Shown: piece after piece, positions 1-8,708 of the stretch
How positions within the stretch are numbered: position 1 is the first letter of the stretch
Layout of the letters: every line of letters begins with the position of its first letter
Source of the DNA: Pseudoalteromonas xiamenensis
GTDB lineage: Bacteria; Pseudomonadota; Gammaproteobacteria; Enterobacterales; Alteromonadaceae
Length of the DNA: 64,000 bases
Assembly (NCBI RefSeq): GCF_030994125.1
Contig: NZ_CP099918.1
Span: 310,001 to 374,000, forward strand
Direction of reading: 5' to 3'
The notes under the pieces: generated by a model
Told to the model about the DNA's origin: nothing
Databases searched by the model: none
What the model saw: only the letters and a program-made list of their open reading frames with translations
Position numbers and translations under genes: made by a program

Positions 1-996
1 ATTGTGTACATTGTTGTGACCTATCGAATCGGTTAGTTCTACCCCTTTTGCCATTCGCCAAAGCGGCTTAGAGATTTTTGAACCAAACACATAAATACCA
101 AGGAAAACCAAAAATATAGCGGGCAAATTCAATTCAACCACACGCAGCAAGGACCAATTTAGATTTTCTAAGGTCACATTTAAGGGTTGCTGTGCAACTA
201 CGCCCCAATGAACTTCAGGGATCGCCGCGAAGCCCGCCAGCATTAATTCACCTTTTGTGTTTGCAACTTGTTGTGCGCCAACCCTATCACTTAATACTTG
301 CCTGACAACGTCATTTTGCACAACAATTTCTCCCACTCGATTAGGATCTTTGTGGTAAATCAGAGTACCGAGCCCATCTACAACATATAAAAATGACCCA
401 TCTTGGTAAAAATGTTCACCCATTAATTTGTTTAGAATATTATCGCCATCAAGATAAATAGCTCCGCCAATGAATCCGCGATAAGTACCGTTAAGGTCGA
501 TGACAGGTGCAGACAAGCTAATAATGAAATTGCCTGCTGGTGATACAAAAGGCTCAGAGACCATTGGCTCACGGGCTTCAAGTACCTTAAGCGATTGTGA
601 ATCTTGAAGAAATACGCCACTGACGGGAATTGACTGTGGATAGACGGAAACTATTTCTGCGTTTTCTCGCGCATAAATAGTTGCGTTAAATGTATCGGTT
701 TGAAGCGTTAGCCGCTCGAGTTCTGACTTTACGACTTGCTCATTATCAAAATGCATTGCTATGTTTCTAGCGCTGTAGGCGAGCTGCTGAAGCGATGCAT
801 CCAAAAACAAACTGGTAATTTTAGCCACTTTTGTCGCGTAGGCTCGATTGGCCTCTAAGGTTTTTTGAATATGTAATTGACGTTGAACCTGATACGTCGC
901 ATAAAAGGAACTGAGTAACGTAATTAATACTCCCAATCCTGCTAATAGTAAGATGAGTCTTTTTAACTCGATTGTTTTGAACGATAACTTCTGCAC
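1..996 (-). CDS. Membrane sensor protein with periplasmic Cache-like domain (C-terminus beyond window)
   Basis: Partial gene; 332 codons are visible and the frame is open to position 1. No ATG is available near the start; a GTG at 996 gives VQKLSFKTIELKR, then a membrane segment (about residues 12-29, LILLLAGLGVLITLLSSF), a periplasmic region of about 240 residues and a second membrane segment (LPAIFLVFLGIYVFG). After it comes SKISKPLWRMAKGVELTDS, which looks like the start of a HAMP or linker. The periplasmic part (YRGFIGGAIYLDG, FLYVVDGLGTLIYHKDPNRVG) reads as a double Cache ligand-binding domain. Such N-termini precede GGDEF, histidine kinase or chemoreceptor outputs; the output lies off the window, so the class is undecided. 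Confidence 0.8.
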   Translation of the reverse strand, partial: MQKLSFKTIELKRLILLLAGLGVLITLLSSFYATYQVQRQLHIQKTLEANRAYATKVAKITSLFLDASLQQLAYSARNIAMHFDNEQVVKSELERLTLQTDTFNATIYARENAEIVSVYPQSIPVSGVFLQDSQSLKVLEAREPMVSEPFVSPAGNFIISLSAPVIDLNGTYRGFIGGAIYLDGDNILNKLMGEHFYQDGSFLYVVDGLGTLIYHKDPNRVGEIVVQNDVVRQVLSDRVGAQQVANTKGELMLAGFAAIPEVHWGVVAQQPLNVTLENLNWSLLRVVELNLPAIFLVFLGIYVFGSKISKPLWRMAKGVELTDSIGHNNVHN

Positions 997-1198
997 GGCA
1001 CACGCTCTTATTTAGACAAGCTACTCTAATCATAACGAGATTGCTGAAGGTATTTTTAATCTAAGTCAACTTTGTGTACATTTGTAATGATTACGGAAAC
1101 TGGTTAATGGACGACCAACGTATCCAAAAACGATAACTGTTTTTTTAGAAAGGCTTTTCGGATAAACTTACGAGTATATTCAATATACAAATTGTGAC

Positions 1199-1393
1199 AT
1201 GAAAAAAGGCCGTACGGTTCACCCTCTCGTCTCTCAACTCACGTTTGCTATTTTTGCAGCGGCAATATTGTGGTTGCTGGCGACCGACAAAGACATACTT
1301 GTCGTTGGCAATGCGCTGATTCTAGTCTACGTTGTTTACGCATTAGCAAGTTGCGTTGTCAGAGCTAAAGACCGCGATAAAAAACACCATTAA
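1199..1393 (+). CDS. Small hypothetical inner-membrane protein
   Basis: 64 residues. Two hydrophobic helices (about 12-27, LTFAIFAAAILWLLA; and 34-52, LVVGNALILVYVVYALASC) with a strongly basic tail, RAKDRDKKHH. By the positive-inside rule this suggests a hairpin with both ends in the cytoplasm. No clear Shine-Dalgarno precedes the ATG, and the last four bases overlap the convergent gene that ends at 1390. No family recognised. The clean two-helix layout argues for a real gene. Confidence 0.5.
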   Translation: MKKGRTVHPLVSQLTFAIFAAAILWLLATDKDILVVGNALILVYVVYALASCVVRAKDRDKKHH

Positions 1394-1884
1394 TTCAACA
1401 CCACGTTTCGTGCTACAAGTGAAACAGTTTTCCGAATTTCTCTATTAGACTGCCAATTGAGTAAGAAACGCTGACGTTGCTTTTTCTTGTCTTCACTACA
1501 CCACACTAAAGTCGACAGCGCTGAGTCTTTCTCTCTGCATTTCTCCGGCAAGGCATAATGGGATTCCCATGCCCGTTGCATTGATTCGTCTTGAAAAGTT
1601 TGTCCTTTGATAGTTAAAGGCAAGGATTTCGATTGCATTGACGATTTTTCAATTATAAATGAAGTACCATCTCTGCAGTGATAGGAATGCAAATCGAATA
1701 GACTGGTTTTAATCGCCTCTAGTGCCTTCAAATTAGGATGCTGCTTCGACGTCATCGCCACGGAAAGTAAGAAAAGTTGGTATTGAATATCTTCACAATT
1801 CGCCTCAACAACTTCTTGCTTCGCTGTCACTAAAAACGAATAGAATACAAAACAAATCAATATAAGCTGAGCCAACGTCTTCAT
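1390..1884 (-). CDS. Secreted hypothetical protein
   Basis: 164 residues with an N-terminal signal peptide (MKTLAQLILICFVFYSFLVTA, cleavage likely near residue 21). The mature part has five cysteines (C30, C55, C116, C129 and none in a CxxC), compatible with disulfides in the periplasm. The start is supported by a good Shine-Dalgarno (aagga) about 8 nt upstream. I do not recognise a family. It converges with the small membrane protein to its left, overlapping it by 4 bp. Confidence 0.6.
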   Translation of the reverse strand: MKTLAQLILICFVFYSFLVTAKQEVVEANCEDIQYQLFLLSVAMTSKQHPNLKALEAIKTSLFDLHSYHCRDGTSFIIEKSSMQSKSLPLTIKGQTFQDESMQRAWESHYALPEKCREKDSALSTLVWCSEDKKKQRQRFLLNWQSNREIRKTVSLVARNVVLN

Positions 1885-2203
1885 ATTGTTTCCTTACAAT
1901 ATCGTTATAGTTCGCCTTCATATGGCAGTGAATACGTTTGAGTTTATTCAAACTTTTACAATTGTACCGCTTAAAACATTTTCTTCTAGGTATATCGAGT
2001 TCGCGATTTCACATAAATCGCTGCCTACCACGACGAAGAATATTAAGTAGTTGTAATTTATTAGTTTTTACTTTTATTCCTTGTAGTGATAGCAATTATC
2101 TTCAGCTAAAGCGACCGTATTATGGGTAATGTCTCACATTGACAAGGGAAAAAGCTCAACGATAAGCTGTAACAACTGCAACATCTAGAAAGGACATCCT
2201 CGA
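1885..2203. other. Intergenic region without recognised gene
   Basis: 319 bp between the divergent starts of the secreted protein (1884) and the NTF2-like lipoprotein (2204). It must hold both promoters. A 63-codon open frame at 1938-2129 has no ribosome-binding site and a basic, low-information composition, so I do not call it. The Shine-Dalgarno of the lipoprotein gene (gaaagga) lies at its right end. Confidence 0.6.
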
Positions 2204-2671
2204 ATGTTTAAAAAACTAATTAGCCTCCCTTTTGTTCTTACTTTGCTGGGTTGTACCGCTACACCACATGTTGAGATTGCATCATGCAAAGAAACTTTAC
2301 TTAGTTACGTCAATCTGCGTGACAACGGCTCACGGGCAGACTATCAAGCTCTTTTTAGTCAAGATGCTACCTTTTCTATACCTGCACTTAGTCTTCATTT
2401 AGTCGGTGCTGAAACCATCGCGGAACGCCAGCAGCAAGCCATTCAAAAATTCAAAACAATGCATATGATGACAACCGTCGATGTACTACCAATTCAGAAT
2501 GAAGAAGCACATGCTGAATCATACTTTATTCTCTATCAACAAGAACGGGATAAAGTAGATGCGCCAAAAACAGTGATTAACGGAAAATACACCGACAAAC
2601 TTCGCGTATTTGAGGGGAAATGTCTGATCCAAGATCGCCAAGTTGATATTATTCGCAAAGAAAATTGGTAG
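2204..2671 (+). CDS. Lipoprotein with NTF2/SnoaL-like fold
   Basis: 155 residues. Signal peptide and lipobox FVLTLLGC (modified Cys at residue 17) predict a membrane-anchored lipoprotein. The rest has the cone-shaped NTF2/SnoaL pattern: an N-terminal helix (CKETLLSYVNLRDNGSRADY), then ALFSQDATFSIPALSLHLVGAETIA and a strand-rich C-terminal half ending in DRQVDIIRKENW. Family members include isomerases, dehydratases and simple ligand binders, so no reaction can be given. A Shine-Dalgarno (aaagga) precedes the ATG. Another secreted NTF2-like protein is encoded on the other strand at 3204-3707. Confidence 0.7.
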   Translation: MFKKLISLPFVLTLLGCTATPHVEIASCKETLLSYVNLRDNGSRADYQALFSQDATFSIPALSLHLVGAETIAERQQQAIQKFKTMHMMTTVDVLPIQNEEAHAESYFILYQQERDKVDAPKTVINGKYTDKLRVFEGKCLIQDRQVDIIRKENW

Positions 2672-3203
2672 CCAGAAATGAATCAATAAACCGATTTTAT
2701 CGCACGCCAGCGGTCGAAAAAAGATTGGATTTTGTATCATCTGAACAAAAAGCGGCTTCCTAAAAACAGGTAATCGCTATTTGTTTGGTACTCTCTGACT
2801 ACAGCATTCAAAGAAGCGAGAATGTAGGCTTTACCGTTCATCAAGTCTGATTGCTGTCGAAAGCCGCCTTTATATTCGTTCTTGCAACTTGTTCAATTTT
2901 ATCAGGTTAGCAACAACCTCACTGATTTTGCACCGCTATTTTTTGAGGTAGAAATGCCCTTTTTAAAGCGGTATCACTTAGTTCGTCGAGTCGAGCCAAA
3001 TCATGAGCTTCACAATAGCGAATCCAATCTCAACTCAATATTCACGAATTATCGAGTTAAGATTCTGTTTCCCAATAAGGCTTAACATCCACGTATTGAT
3101 GCATCAATGCACTATACGTGGAATGTTAAACGCCGAGAAAAAATGCAGGTAAAATACGCACAAAGTGAGCGCGTGCATCATTCAGCCTAATTCAATTACG
3201 ATG
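2672..3203. other. Convergent intergenic region with two inverted repeats
   Basis: 532 bp between the ends of two convergent NTF2-like genes. It contains a spaced inverted repeat (gcggctt at 2752-2758, aagccgc at 2861-2867) and a compact attC-like hairpin at 3080-3131 that is annotated separately. A 67-codon open frame at 2882-3085 has no Shine-Dalgarno and no recognisable features, so it is not called. Confidence 0.5.
3080..3131 (+). repeat. attC-like imperfect inverted repeat / hairpin
   Basis: The outer boxes are gcttaac (3080-3086, fits RYYYAAC) and gttaaac (3125-3131, fits GTTRRRY), in the order and orientation of an integron attC site. Inside them ccacgtat pairs with atacgtgg with one bulged base, leaving a 17-nt loop that itself contains tgatgcatca. 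Total length is 52 bp, slightly shorter than typical attC sites (about 57 bp and up). No integrase gene or second site is visible. A plain bidirectional terminator or a dispersed palindromic repeat is the main alternative. Confidence 0.35.
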
Positions 3204-3707
3204 CTATTTCTCTTTATCTTCCATGTCTAATTCTGTGACCGTAAAAGAAACCGCCGTGATTTTCCAGTTTGCATCCACTTTCACCAAGCTCCAAGATTCA
3301 GTGCCGAAGGCTCTCTTTTTGCCGTTTTCATGATCGCTGTAGTCAAAATGGACACTGCCAAGATGGCCGTCCGTCTGCACTTTGATATTCCACATTTTTT
3401 CTTCTTGGTCTTTATCATTTGAAATTAAGTTTTCAGGCGGACCAAACTTCCCTAGATTAACCGCGGCTGGGTAATTAGGCCGCTCCAATCGTTTACTTGC
3501 CAACATGTCGTCGCTAAAAACCGCAATAAAAGGCACCGTATCGCTGAAAAAGAGTGCTTTAAACGCTTCTTTATCTTTTTTGATTATACTTGTCCTAAAT
3601 TGCTCTACGACTTCTCTTATTTGAATTTCAGAATCTGACATGTTCGCCAACGATGTCTGACTGAAGAAAAGCACTGGACTTAAACACAACCAACATCCTA
3701 TTTTCAT
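3204..3707 (-). CDS. Secreted NTF2-like (DUF4440/SnoaL-type) protein
   Basis: 167 residues with a signal peptide (cleavage near LAN, residue 22). The core IREVVEQFRTSIIKKDKEAFKALF followed by a beta-rich half ending WSLVKVDANWKITAVSFTV is the usual NTF2-like layout, in which the last strands carry W-K-I. No catalytic residues can be assigned. Shine-Dalgarno aaagga lies 7 nt before the ATG. It is divergent from the MerR regulator at 3831, which makes it a plausible target of that regulator. Confidence 0.7.
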   Translation of the reverse strand: MKIGCWLCLSPVLFFSQTSLANMSDSEIQIREVVEQFRTSIIKKDKEAFKALFFSDTVPFIAVFSDDMLASKRLERPNYPAAVNLGKFGPPENLISNDKDQEEKMWNIKVQTDGHLGSVHFDYSDHENGKKRAFGTESWSLVKVDANWKITAVSFTVTELDMEDKEK

Positions 3708-3830
3708 TTTAATCCTTTGATTTCAATTGATAACTCTATTTATAACCGCCTTAGATGCGACGGTAAAACGTACTGCATCAAAGGAATGTACAACTAAACT
3801 GCTGACCCGTCTACAAGGAGAGGGTTCAAG

Positions 3831-4370
3831 ATGCACACTCGGTCAAACAACGGAGCTTATATGCTAACAGTTACCCAAGTCGCTAAAAAGTTTGGCGTTT
3901 CTCGTACTACCATTTTGTACTACGAGAAAGTAAAGCTGCTTATCCCGGCATACCGCTCTGAAAATGGATACCGTTGGTATGGTCAGATAGAGATTAAGCG
4001 CCTAGAAGCGATAATCGCCTATCGCTCCTACGGACTTACTATTTCAAACATTAAAACGTTACTAGACCGAAATGGAGAGACTCAAACCCAAATACTGAAA
4101 GACCACTTCAATGAGCTGGAAAGAGAAATCCAAAACCTACGCGCACAGCAAAAAGCAGTTGTCGTATTGCTTCAAGAACCAACTCTATTAGAGGAAAATA
4201 TTGTGAACAAAGAACGATGGGTAGAAATCATGATTGCCGCAGGATTCACCGAAACGGACATGGTCAGATGGCATCAAAAATTTGAGGAACTAGAACCTAG
4301 TGAACATCAAAAATTCCTCGAATCGCTTGGTATTTCTGGTGACGAAATCACTAAGATCCGAGCTTTATAA
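3831..4370 (+). CDS. MerR family transcriptional regulator
   Basis: 179 residues. The N-terminal winged helix-turn-helix is clear: TVTQVAKKFGVSRTTILYYEK, then wing RSENGYRWY and RLEAIIAYRSYGLTISNIKTLL. A coiled-coil dimerisation helix follows (HFNELEREIQNLRAQQKAVVVLLQ). The C-terminal part has no cysteines, so this is not a thiol-metal sensor of the MerR/CueR type. Two starts have ribosome-binding sites: ATG 3831 (aaggag, 10 nt away) and ATG 3861 (ggag, 7 nt away). The second matches the usual length of the family N-terminus. The divergent gene at 3707 may be its target. Confidence 0.85.
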   Translation: MHTRSNNGAYMLTVTQVAKKFGVSRTTILYYEKVKLLIPAYRSENGYRWYGQIEIKRLEAIIAYRSYGLTISNIKTLLDRNGETQTQILKDHFNELEREIQNLRAQQKAVVVLLQEPTLLEENIVNKERWVEIMIAAGFTETDMVRWHQKFEELEPSEHQKFLESLGISGDEITKIRAL

Positions 4371-4418
4371 AGCACAAATAGCATCAATAAGAGAGCCGAT
4401 AACATTAAGCGGAATAAA

Positions 4419-4445
4419 AAGCCCGTTCAAACGGGCTTAATTTAT
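4419..4445. terminator. Bidirectional rho-independent terminator
   Basis: Perfect 8-bp stem aagcccgt/acgggctt with a tcaa loop, A-rich on the left and T-rich on the right. It sits between the convergent MerR gene and the frameshifted gene at 4462. Confidence 0.85.
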
Positions 4446-4461
4446 TCACAAGTCCTAGATA

Positions 4462-4877
4462 TTAACTCTTTTTAATTAGGGTAATATCATAACCACCATT
4501 TGCTGCAGCAATCAGTTTACCTTCTTTGTTACCCAAGCGAGGACGTATAACTTCCTGTTGCGTTTTCGGCGGCATGACAGAGAAAAACTTTCCAGTACCG
4601 TCTTCGTTTTCTGGTTTCCAAGATACGGATAAACTGTCATTTTTGTTGCCGAAAATACAACGAAAATCACCTTTTAGTCGATAATCAATGCGCTTACCCT
4701 TTTTGTTCTCGCCATGTGGGTAGAAGGCCCACGTATAATAGCCTTTCTCTAAAACGCTCTTTGTCGAGCGGTTGATTAAAATTGCATCTTCTTCCTTTTC
4801 AACAATAATCAGATCATGCTCTTCATCGATTTTAGTGCCTTTAGGATACCTAGATATTGGCCATCTTTGAGCTTCAT
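4462..4877 (-). pseudogene. Small hypothetical gene with an apparent frameshift
   Basis: From ATG 4877 the frame reads MKLKDGQYLGI and then stops after a short out-of-frame run. The neighbouring frame is open from just inside that start to TAA at 4462 and reads PKGTKIDEEHDLIIVEKEED, then KGYYTWAFYPHGENKKGKR, FRCIFGNKNDSLSVSWKPE and GYDITLIKKS, without any start codon of its own before a late internal ATG. One extra C in ggtatcctaaagg (near 4847) would join both parts into one 138-residue protein, MKLKDGQYLGIPKGTKIDEE and onward. Either a one-base deletion disrupted the gene or the base is an assembly error. No family recognised. Confidence 0.55.
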
Positions 4878-5209
4878 AATGTATCTATCACCTTTTGCTG
4901 GCCTATAAATTTCCTTCTAAATAAAAAAGTTATGCTATATTTCCTAATCAAAACAAGTTATTCAAGTTAAACTGAACACATGTAATTTACTCCAAAACGG
5001 CACAGCCCTTTTCGAGTGAAATAAGTTTAAATAAGGCGAGTACCCATAACTAAGCCAATACATTGAACAATTCGGTCGAATTAACGAAACAGGATAAATA
5101 AATCAAAATGACAACGCTTAGCTTTTTGTTTGTACGATGTGAGACATGGGATTAAAAAGCAGGAATAAAAGAGGTCCATGCCCAAGTATGGGCATGGTTT
5201 TGCCTATTG
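4878..5209. other. Intergenic region, no gene seen
   Basis: 332 bp, AT-rich, holding the promoter side of the frameshifted small gene and the terminator hairpin behind the M32 carboxypeptidase. The longest ATG frame here is about 15 codons. Confidence 0.6.
5176..5201. terminator. Terminator hairpin after M32 carboxypeptidase gene
   Basis: Stem ccatgccca/tgggcatgg (9 bp, perfect) with a 4-nt agta loop at 5176-5197. A tttt run follows on the plus strand and a weaker T-rich stretch on the minus strand. It lies 13 bp beyond the stop of the minus-strand gene ending at 5210. Confidence 0.7.
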
Positions 5210-6697
5210 CTATAAATAACGTGTTTCGAGGTGGGCTTTAAAATATGCAGCATTTAGCGCTTCGCCCGTAGCCTGCTTCACCAATTCGTTTGTTGTTAAA
5301 ACACTACCTTTGGACCAAATTTTGGTATTCAACCATTGTTGAATTGGTTTTAAATCAGCGTGTTCAAAGCAACCAGCCACATCTACTTCTTGGCTCATTG
5401 CAGCTCTAAACTGAGCCGCATACATCGCGCCGAGCGTATAACTTGGGAAATACCCAAAACTACCATCTGTCCAATGAATGTCCTGCATACAGCCATTTCT
5501 ATAGTTACCTTTTGTGGATAACCCTAAGTAGTGCTGCATTTTTTGGTCCCAAAGTTCAGGAATGTCAGAGGCGTTAATCTCACCATTTATAAGCGCCTTC
5601 TCAATTTGATAACGTAGTATAACGTGTGCAGGATACGTCACTTCATCGGCATCAACGCGAATGTAACCTTTCTCTACGCGTTGAATTTCGCGCTGAAACT
5701 GCATCAATCCCAATTCATTTGGGATAGCAGAAGCAAAATGTTGATTCGCGTATTTAAAAAGATGAGGAATAAATCGCTCATCTCGTGCTATTTGCATTTC
5801 AAAAAACAGAGATTGGGATTCATGTATCCCCATTGAGCGCGCCTTACCAACCGGATACTTTTTCAAACTGGCCGGTAAGCTTTGCTCATAACGTGCATGA
5901 CCTGTTTCGTGGATGACACCCATCATTGCTTGAATAAAACTGGTCTCATCATAACGTGTCGTGATCCGTGTATCGTCGCTTACACCACCGCAAAATGGGT
6001 GCATGCTCACGTCTAAACGACCTCGTTCAAAATCAAAACCGAACAAATGCATCAAGGATTCACTCAGTTGCTTTTGCGCTTCTATCGGATAATGTGCTGT
6101 GCGGCCGACGTTGCTTTGATCTGGTATCGTCTTTTGCTTTTCTATCACGTCAGCGATTAATGAGGGTAACCATTTCTCAACGTCGTTGAATACACCGTCG
6201 ACCAAGTTTGATGTCATCCCTGGTTCGTATAAATCCATCAGGGCATCATAGGCTGTGGCGTGCCCATCTTTTCGAATTTCAGCCTCTTCTTTTGACAAAG
6301 CAACAACCGCTTCAAAATTCTTTAAAAAGCCAGCCCAATCATTTTCTTTTCGTTGCACTCGCCACGCAAGCTCACATTTAGCGCCCGCTTTTGACTTGGC
6401 TTCGATCAGACTTTCAGGCAGCTTATTCGCGTGCATGTAGCTGTTGAATGCTTCACGTAAAAATGCATCGTCCTCGTCGGACAAAGGCTTGTCTCTCGCT
6501 TCATCAATCCAATCTAAAATGCGAGGCTCACTCGACAGTTTGTGGATATGCAGAGCAAGAGCTGACATTGCGTCGCTTCTCGCCTCAGCGCCGCCCACTG
6601 GCATCATCGTAGCTTGATCCCACCCTGACATCGCTTGCAAATGTTCAAAACTATCTAATGTGTCGTAATGGGCTTTTAATTTATCTATTGGACTCAC
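5210..6697 (-). CDS. M32 family metallocarboxypeptidase
   Basis: 495 residues, the normal length for the thermostable (Taq) carboxypeptidase family. The zinc site HETGH is at 263-267, and the downstream conserved block IHESQSLFFE at 291-300 supplies the third ligand region. The family motifs HPFCGG (233) and DDTRITTRY (241-249) are also present, so the active site looks complete. The enzyme is cytoplasmic (no signal peptide) and removes C-terminal residues from peptides, with a broad preference except for Pro in known members. The start is GTG at 6697. It lies 80 bp downstream of the Sua5 gene on the same strand, probably co-transcribed. Confidence 0.95.
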   Translation of the reverse strand: MSPIDKLKAHYDTLDSFEHLQAMSGWDQATMMPVGGAEARSDAMSALALHIHKLSSEPRILDWIDEARDKPLSDEDDAFLREAFNSYMHANKLPESLIEAKSKAGAKCELAWRVQRKENDWAGFLKNFEAVVALSKEEAEIRKDGHATAYDALMDLYEPGMTSNLVDGVFNDVEKWLPSLIADVIEKQKTIPDQSNVGRTAHYPIEAQKQLSESLMHLFGFDFERGRLDVSMHPFCGGVSDDTRITTRYDETSFIQAMMGVIHETGHARYEQSLPASLKKYPVGKARSMGIHESQSLFFEMQIARDERFIPHLFKYANQHFASAIPNELGLMQFQREIQRVEKGYIRVDADEVTYPAHVILRYQIEKALINGEINASDIPELWDQKMQHYLGLSTKGNYRNGCMQDIHWTDGSFGYFPSYTLGAMYAAQFRAAMSQEVDVAGCFEHADLKPIQQWLNTKIWSKGSVLTTNELVKQATGEALNAAYFKAHLETRYL

Positions 6698-6777
6698 AAC
6701 GTTGTTTCCCGATATTGTCTGTTCTAGTTATAGGAATATGACGGCCAAATTTAAATAGCAAGTCTTTGAACCAACTA

Positions 6778-7770
6778 TTACTCGTTGGTTTCTGTAAGCT
6801 CTGTTATGGCTCTTGATAACCTATCCTGAACATCCGCCCACTCGTCATTCGTTGGCGGTAGCTCCAACCATATTTCTGATACATCTGCTTGGTCGAGCGT
6901 AAACAGGCCATGATATAAACCTTTAGCATAATCAGCTTTGTTATCCGCCAGTTTAAGCGAGACAACTTTGGTGTGACTTATTGCCTCATTCAACGATTCG
7001 TTAAAGTACAAAACAGCCTTATTTTCACCTGCATGTAAAAGACGTGACTGCAAATCAGCGGTAGAAAAAGCATACAAAGGTTTATTCGGCTGATAGTGCG
7101 CTTTTACATTTCCAGACACCGCGACATTGTGCTTTTTGGGCATGTCTACAGGCACACCCAAAACAGCTTCAATCTGAGTTTTGCTTATTGGACCTGCGCG
7201 CAAAATTCGAGGTGTCGTAGAAGTTAAATCCACAATAGTCGATTCAAGTCCCACCTCACACGGGCCACCATCAAGGACTGCAGCAATCTTGCCGGATAGT
7301 CCGAATAAAACTTGCTCCGCCGTTGTTGGACTTATTTTCTTATACGGATTCGCAGAGGGTGCAGCAAGGCCTGTGTCCAATTCATTTAACAGCGCCAGCA
7401 TTAAAGGATGTGCGGGACAACGAAGGCCCACACTTGGATGACCACCTGTCACCACGTCACTGACCATCTCTTGTTTTTCAAGGATCAAAGTCAGTGGGCC
7501 TGGCCAAAAAGCTTCAGCAAGTAGCAGTGCAGTATCTGGTACCGTTTTAGCCCAATCTTGAAGTTTGGACGCGTTCGGAATATGCACGATAAGCGGATGA
7601 TCGGCAGGCCGGCCTTTTGCAGCAAAGATTTTTGCAACGGCATGTGGTTGACGGGCATCCGCAGCAAGCCCATAAACCGTCTCAGTTGGCACGGCCACGA
7701 GCTCACCTTGCGCAAGCAACTTTGCTGCGATTGAAACGGATTTTCCATCAACTAATTTGTCTGTGTGCAC
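6778..7770 (-). CDS. L-threonylcarbamoyladenylate synthase, two-domain Sua5 type
   Basis: 330 residues. The YrdC/TsaC domain covers about residues 10-205 with the signature VPTETVYGLAADA (27-39) and KGRPADHPL (52-60). The C-terminal about 90 residues (from KPLYAFSTADLQSRL) form the extra Sua5 domain absent from the short TsaC. The enzyme makes threonylcarbamoyl-AMP from threonine, bicarbonate and ATP for the t6A37 modification of ANN-decoding tRNAs. The long form is the Sua5/TsaC2 type; whether a separate short tsaC exists elsewhere cannot be seen. The M32 peptidase gene follows on the same strand. Confidence 0.93.
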   Translation of the reverse strand: MHTDKLVDGKSVSIAAKLLAQGELVAVPTETVYGLAADARQPHAVAKIFAAKGRPADHPLIVHIPNASKLQDWAKTVPDTALLLAEAFWPGPLTLILEKQEMVSDVVTGGHPSVGLRCPAHPLMLALLNELDTGLAAPSANPYKKISPTTAEQVLFGLSGKIAAVLDGGPCEVGLESTIVDLTSTTPRILRAGPISKTQIEAVLGVPVDMPKKHNVAVSGNVKAHYQPNKPLYAFSTADLQSRLLHAGENKAVLYFNESLNEAISHTKVVSLKLADNKADYAKGLYHGLFTLDQADVSEIWLELPPTNDEWADVQDRLSRAITELTETNE

Positions 7771-7957
7771 AACAGTAACCTTTGCTTAAAACCTTCGAGA
7801 AAACCGCGCTCAGATACGATTCACCAATGAGCGCGAAATAGCCGCGTATTATAGCGAAAAACTTCAAATTGGAGCAATAAAGTAGAACACTTTATCGACG
7901 GCTTGTTAGAGGTCATTTGTTAAACAGCGTTCAACTCTCTGTGTCACCGTTAGATAT

Positions 7958-8689
7958 TTAAGGCTGCACTACCGAGAGATCTTGATTGTCTTCTTCAAGC
8001 GCTTTTAACACGATGCTGATTAAGGCTGGATCAGAATCTAAATTGAAGGCTAAACAAGCTCTGTTGGTATCAACTTCTTTTATTTCAATTCCTCGCTCGA
8101 CTAAATCATAGGGCATGCCGATATGTTTAAGAGCTTCAAACATCGTGTATTCAGTCGTTATGGTGAGATCGACTCGACCTGCCAACAATTTTCTTGGAAT
8201 CGCGGAGGCATCCGCTGCAACATCTAAGTTTTTACCCGTTTCAAAACCTTGGTTCACTAAAAAGTCATGTCCGACAGAGCCTCTAACTGTTGAAGTGATG
8301 TACTGTTTTGCATCTTCTAACATTCTGATTTTAATGTCTTTACGAGACTTTAATGTGAAAACATACTCTTTGACCGGTTGTAGTAAAGGACACCCCCAAT
8401 GAAACCAAGACTCTCGCTCAGGCGTACGAAAGATTGAGAAAATAAGGGTATTCGGCTTTTGTCGCGCTATTTTCAACGCCCGTACCCATGGATACACCTC
8501 TATTTCATAGTCTACTCCCGCCTTAGTAAGAACCCGTTTTATTTTCTCCGTTGCGTCGCCAGTCAATGTGCCGTTTTCATCTAAATAATTGTAAGGGCGC
8601 CACTCTTCAGTGACGACTTTTAAACGGGGCAATGCATCCAAAGACGGACTAAGTAGGATAACGCCGAGAAAAACAAAGAGAAGACGCAT
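7958..8689 (-). CDS. Periplasmic solute-binding (SBP family 3-like) protein
   Basis: About 243 residues with a signal peptide (LLFVFLGVILLSPSLDA). The mature part starts PRLKVVTEEWRPYNYLDENG and contains TGDATEKIKRVL, FSIFRTPERESWFHW and GSVGHDFLVNQG, the pattern of the small PBPb/SBP_bac_3 fold. ATG 8689 is preferred: aagga lies 8 nt upstream, and an in-frame TTG one codon earlier is less likely. No permease or ATPase gene is nearby. Stand-alone proteins of this group are common in Alteromonadales and their ligands are unknown. It follows 19 bp behind a second binding-fold gene (8709-9608). Confidence 0.85.
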   Translation of the reverse strand: MRLLFVFLGVILLSPSLDALPRLKVVTEEWRPYNYLDENGTLTGDATEKIKRVLTKAGVDYEIEVYPWVRALKIARQKPNTLIFSIFRTPERESWFHWGCPLLQPVKEYVFTLKSRKDIKIRMLEDAKQYITSTVRGSVGHDFLVNQGFETGKNLDVAADASAIPRKLLAGRVDLTITTEYTMFEALKHIGMPYDLVERGIEIKEVDTNRACLAFNLDSDPALISIVLKALEEDNQDLSVVQP

Positions 8690-8708
8690 CAACGGTTTCC
8701 TTATCTTA

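Noticed and set aside
1938..2129. 63-codon open frame on the plus strand
   Set aside because: No ribosome-binding site, basic low-information composition, lies in a divergent promoter region.
2752..2867. Spaced inverted repeat gcggctt/aagccgc, considered as a long VCR-like site
   Set aside because: The flanks do not fit the integron core boxes; the arms are short for a 100-bp spacing.
2882..3085. 67-codon open frame
   Set aside because: No Shine-Dalgarno and no protein-like pattern; it runs into the hairpin.
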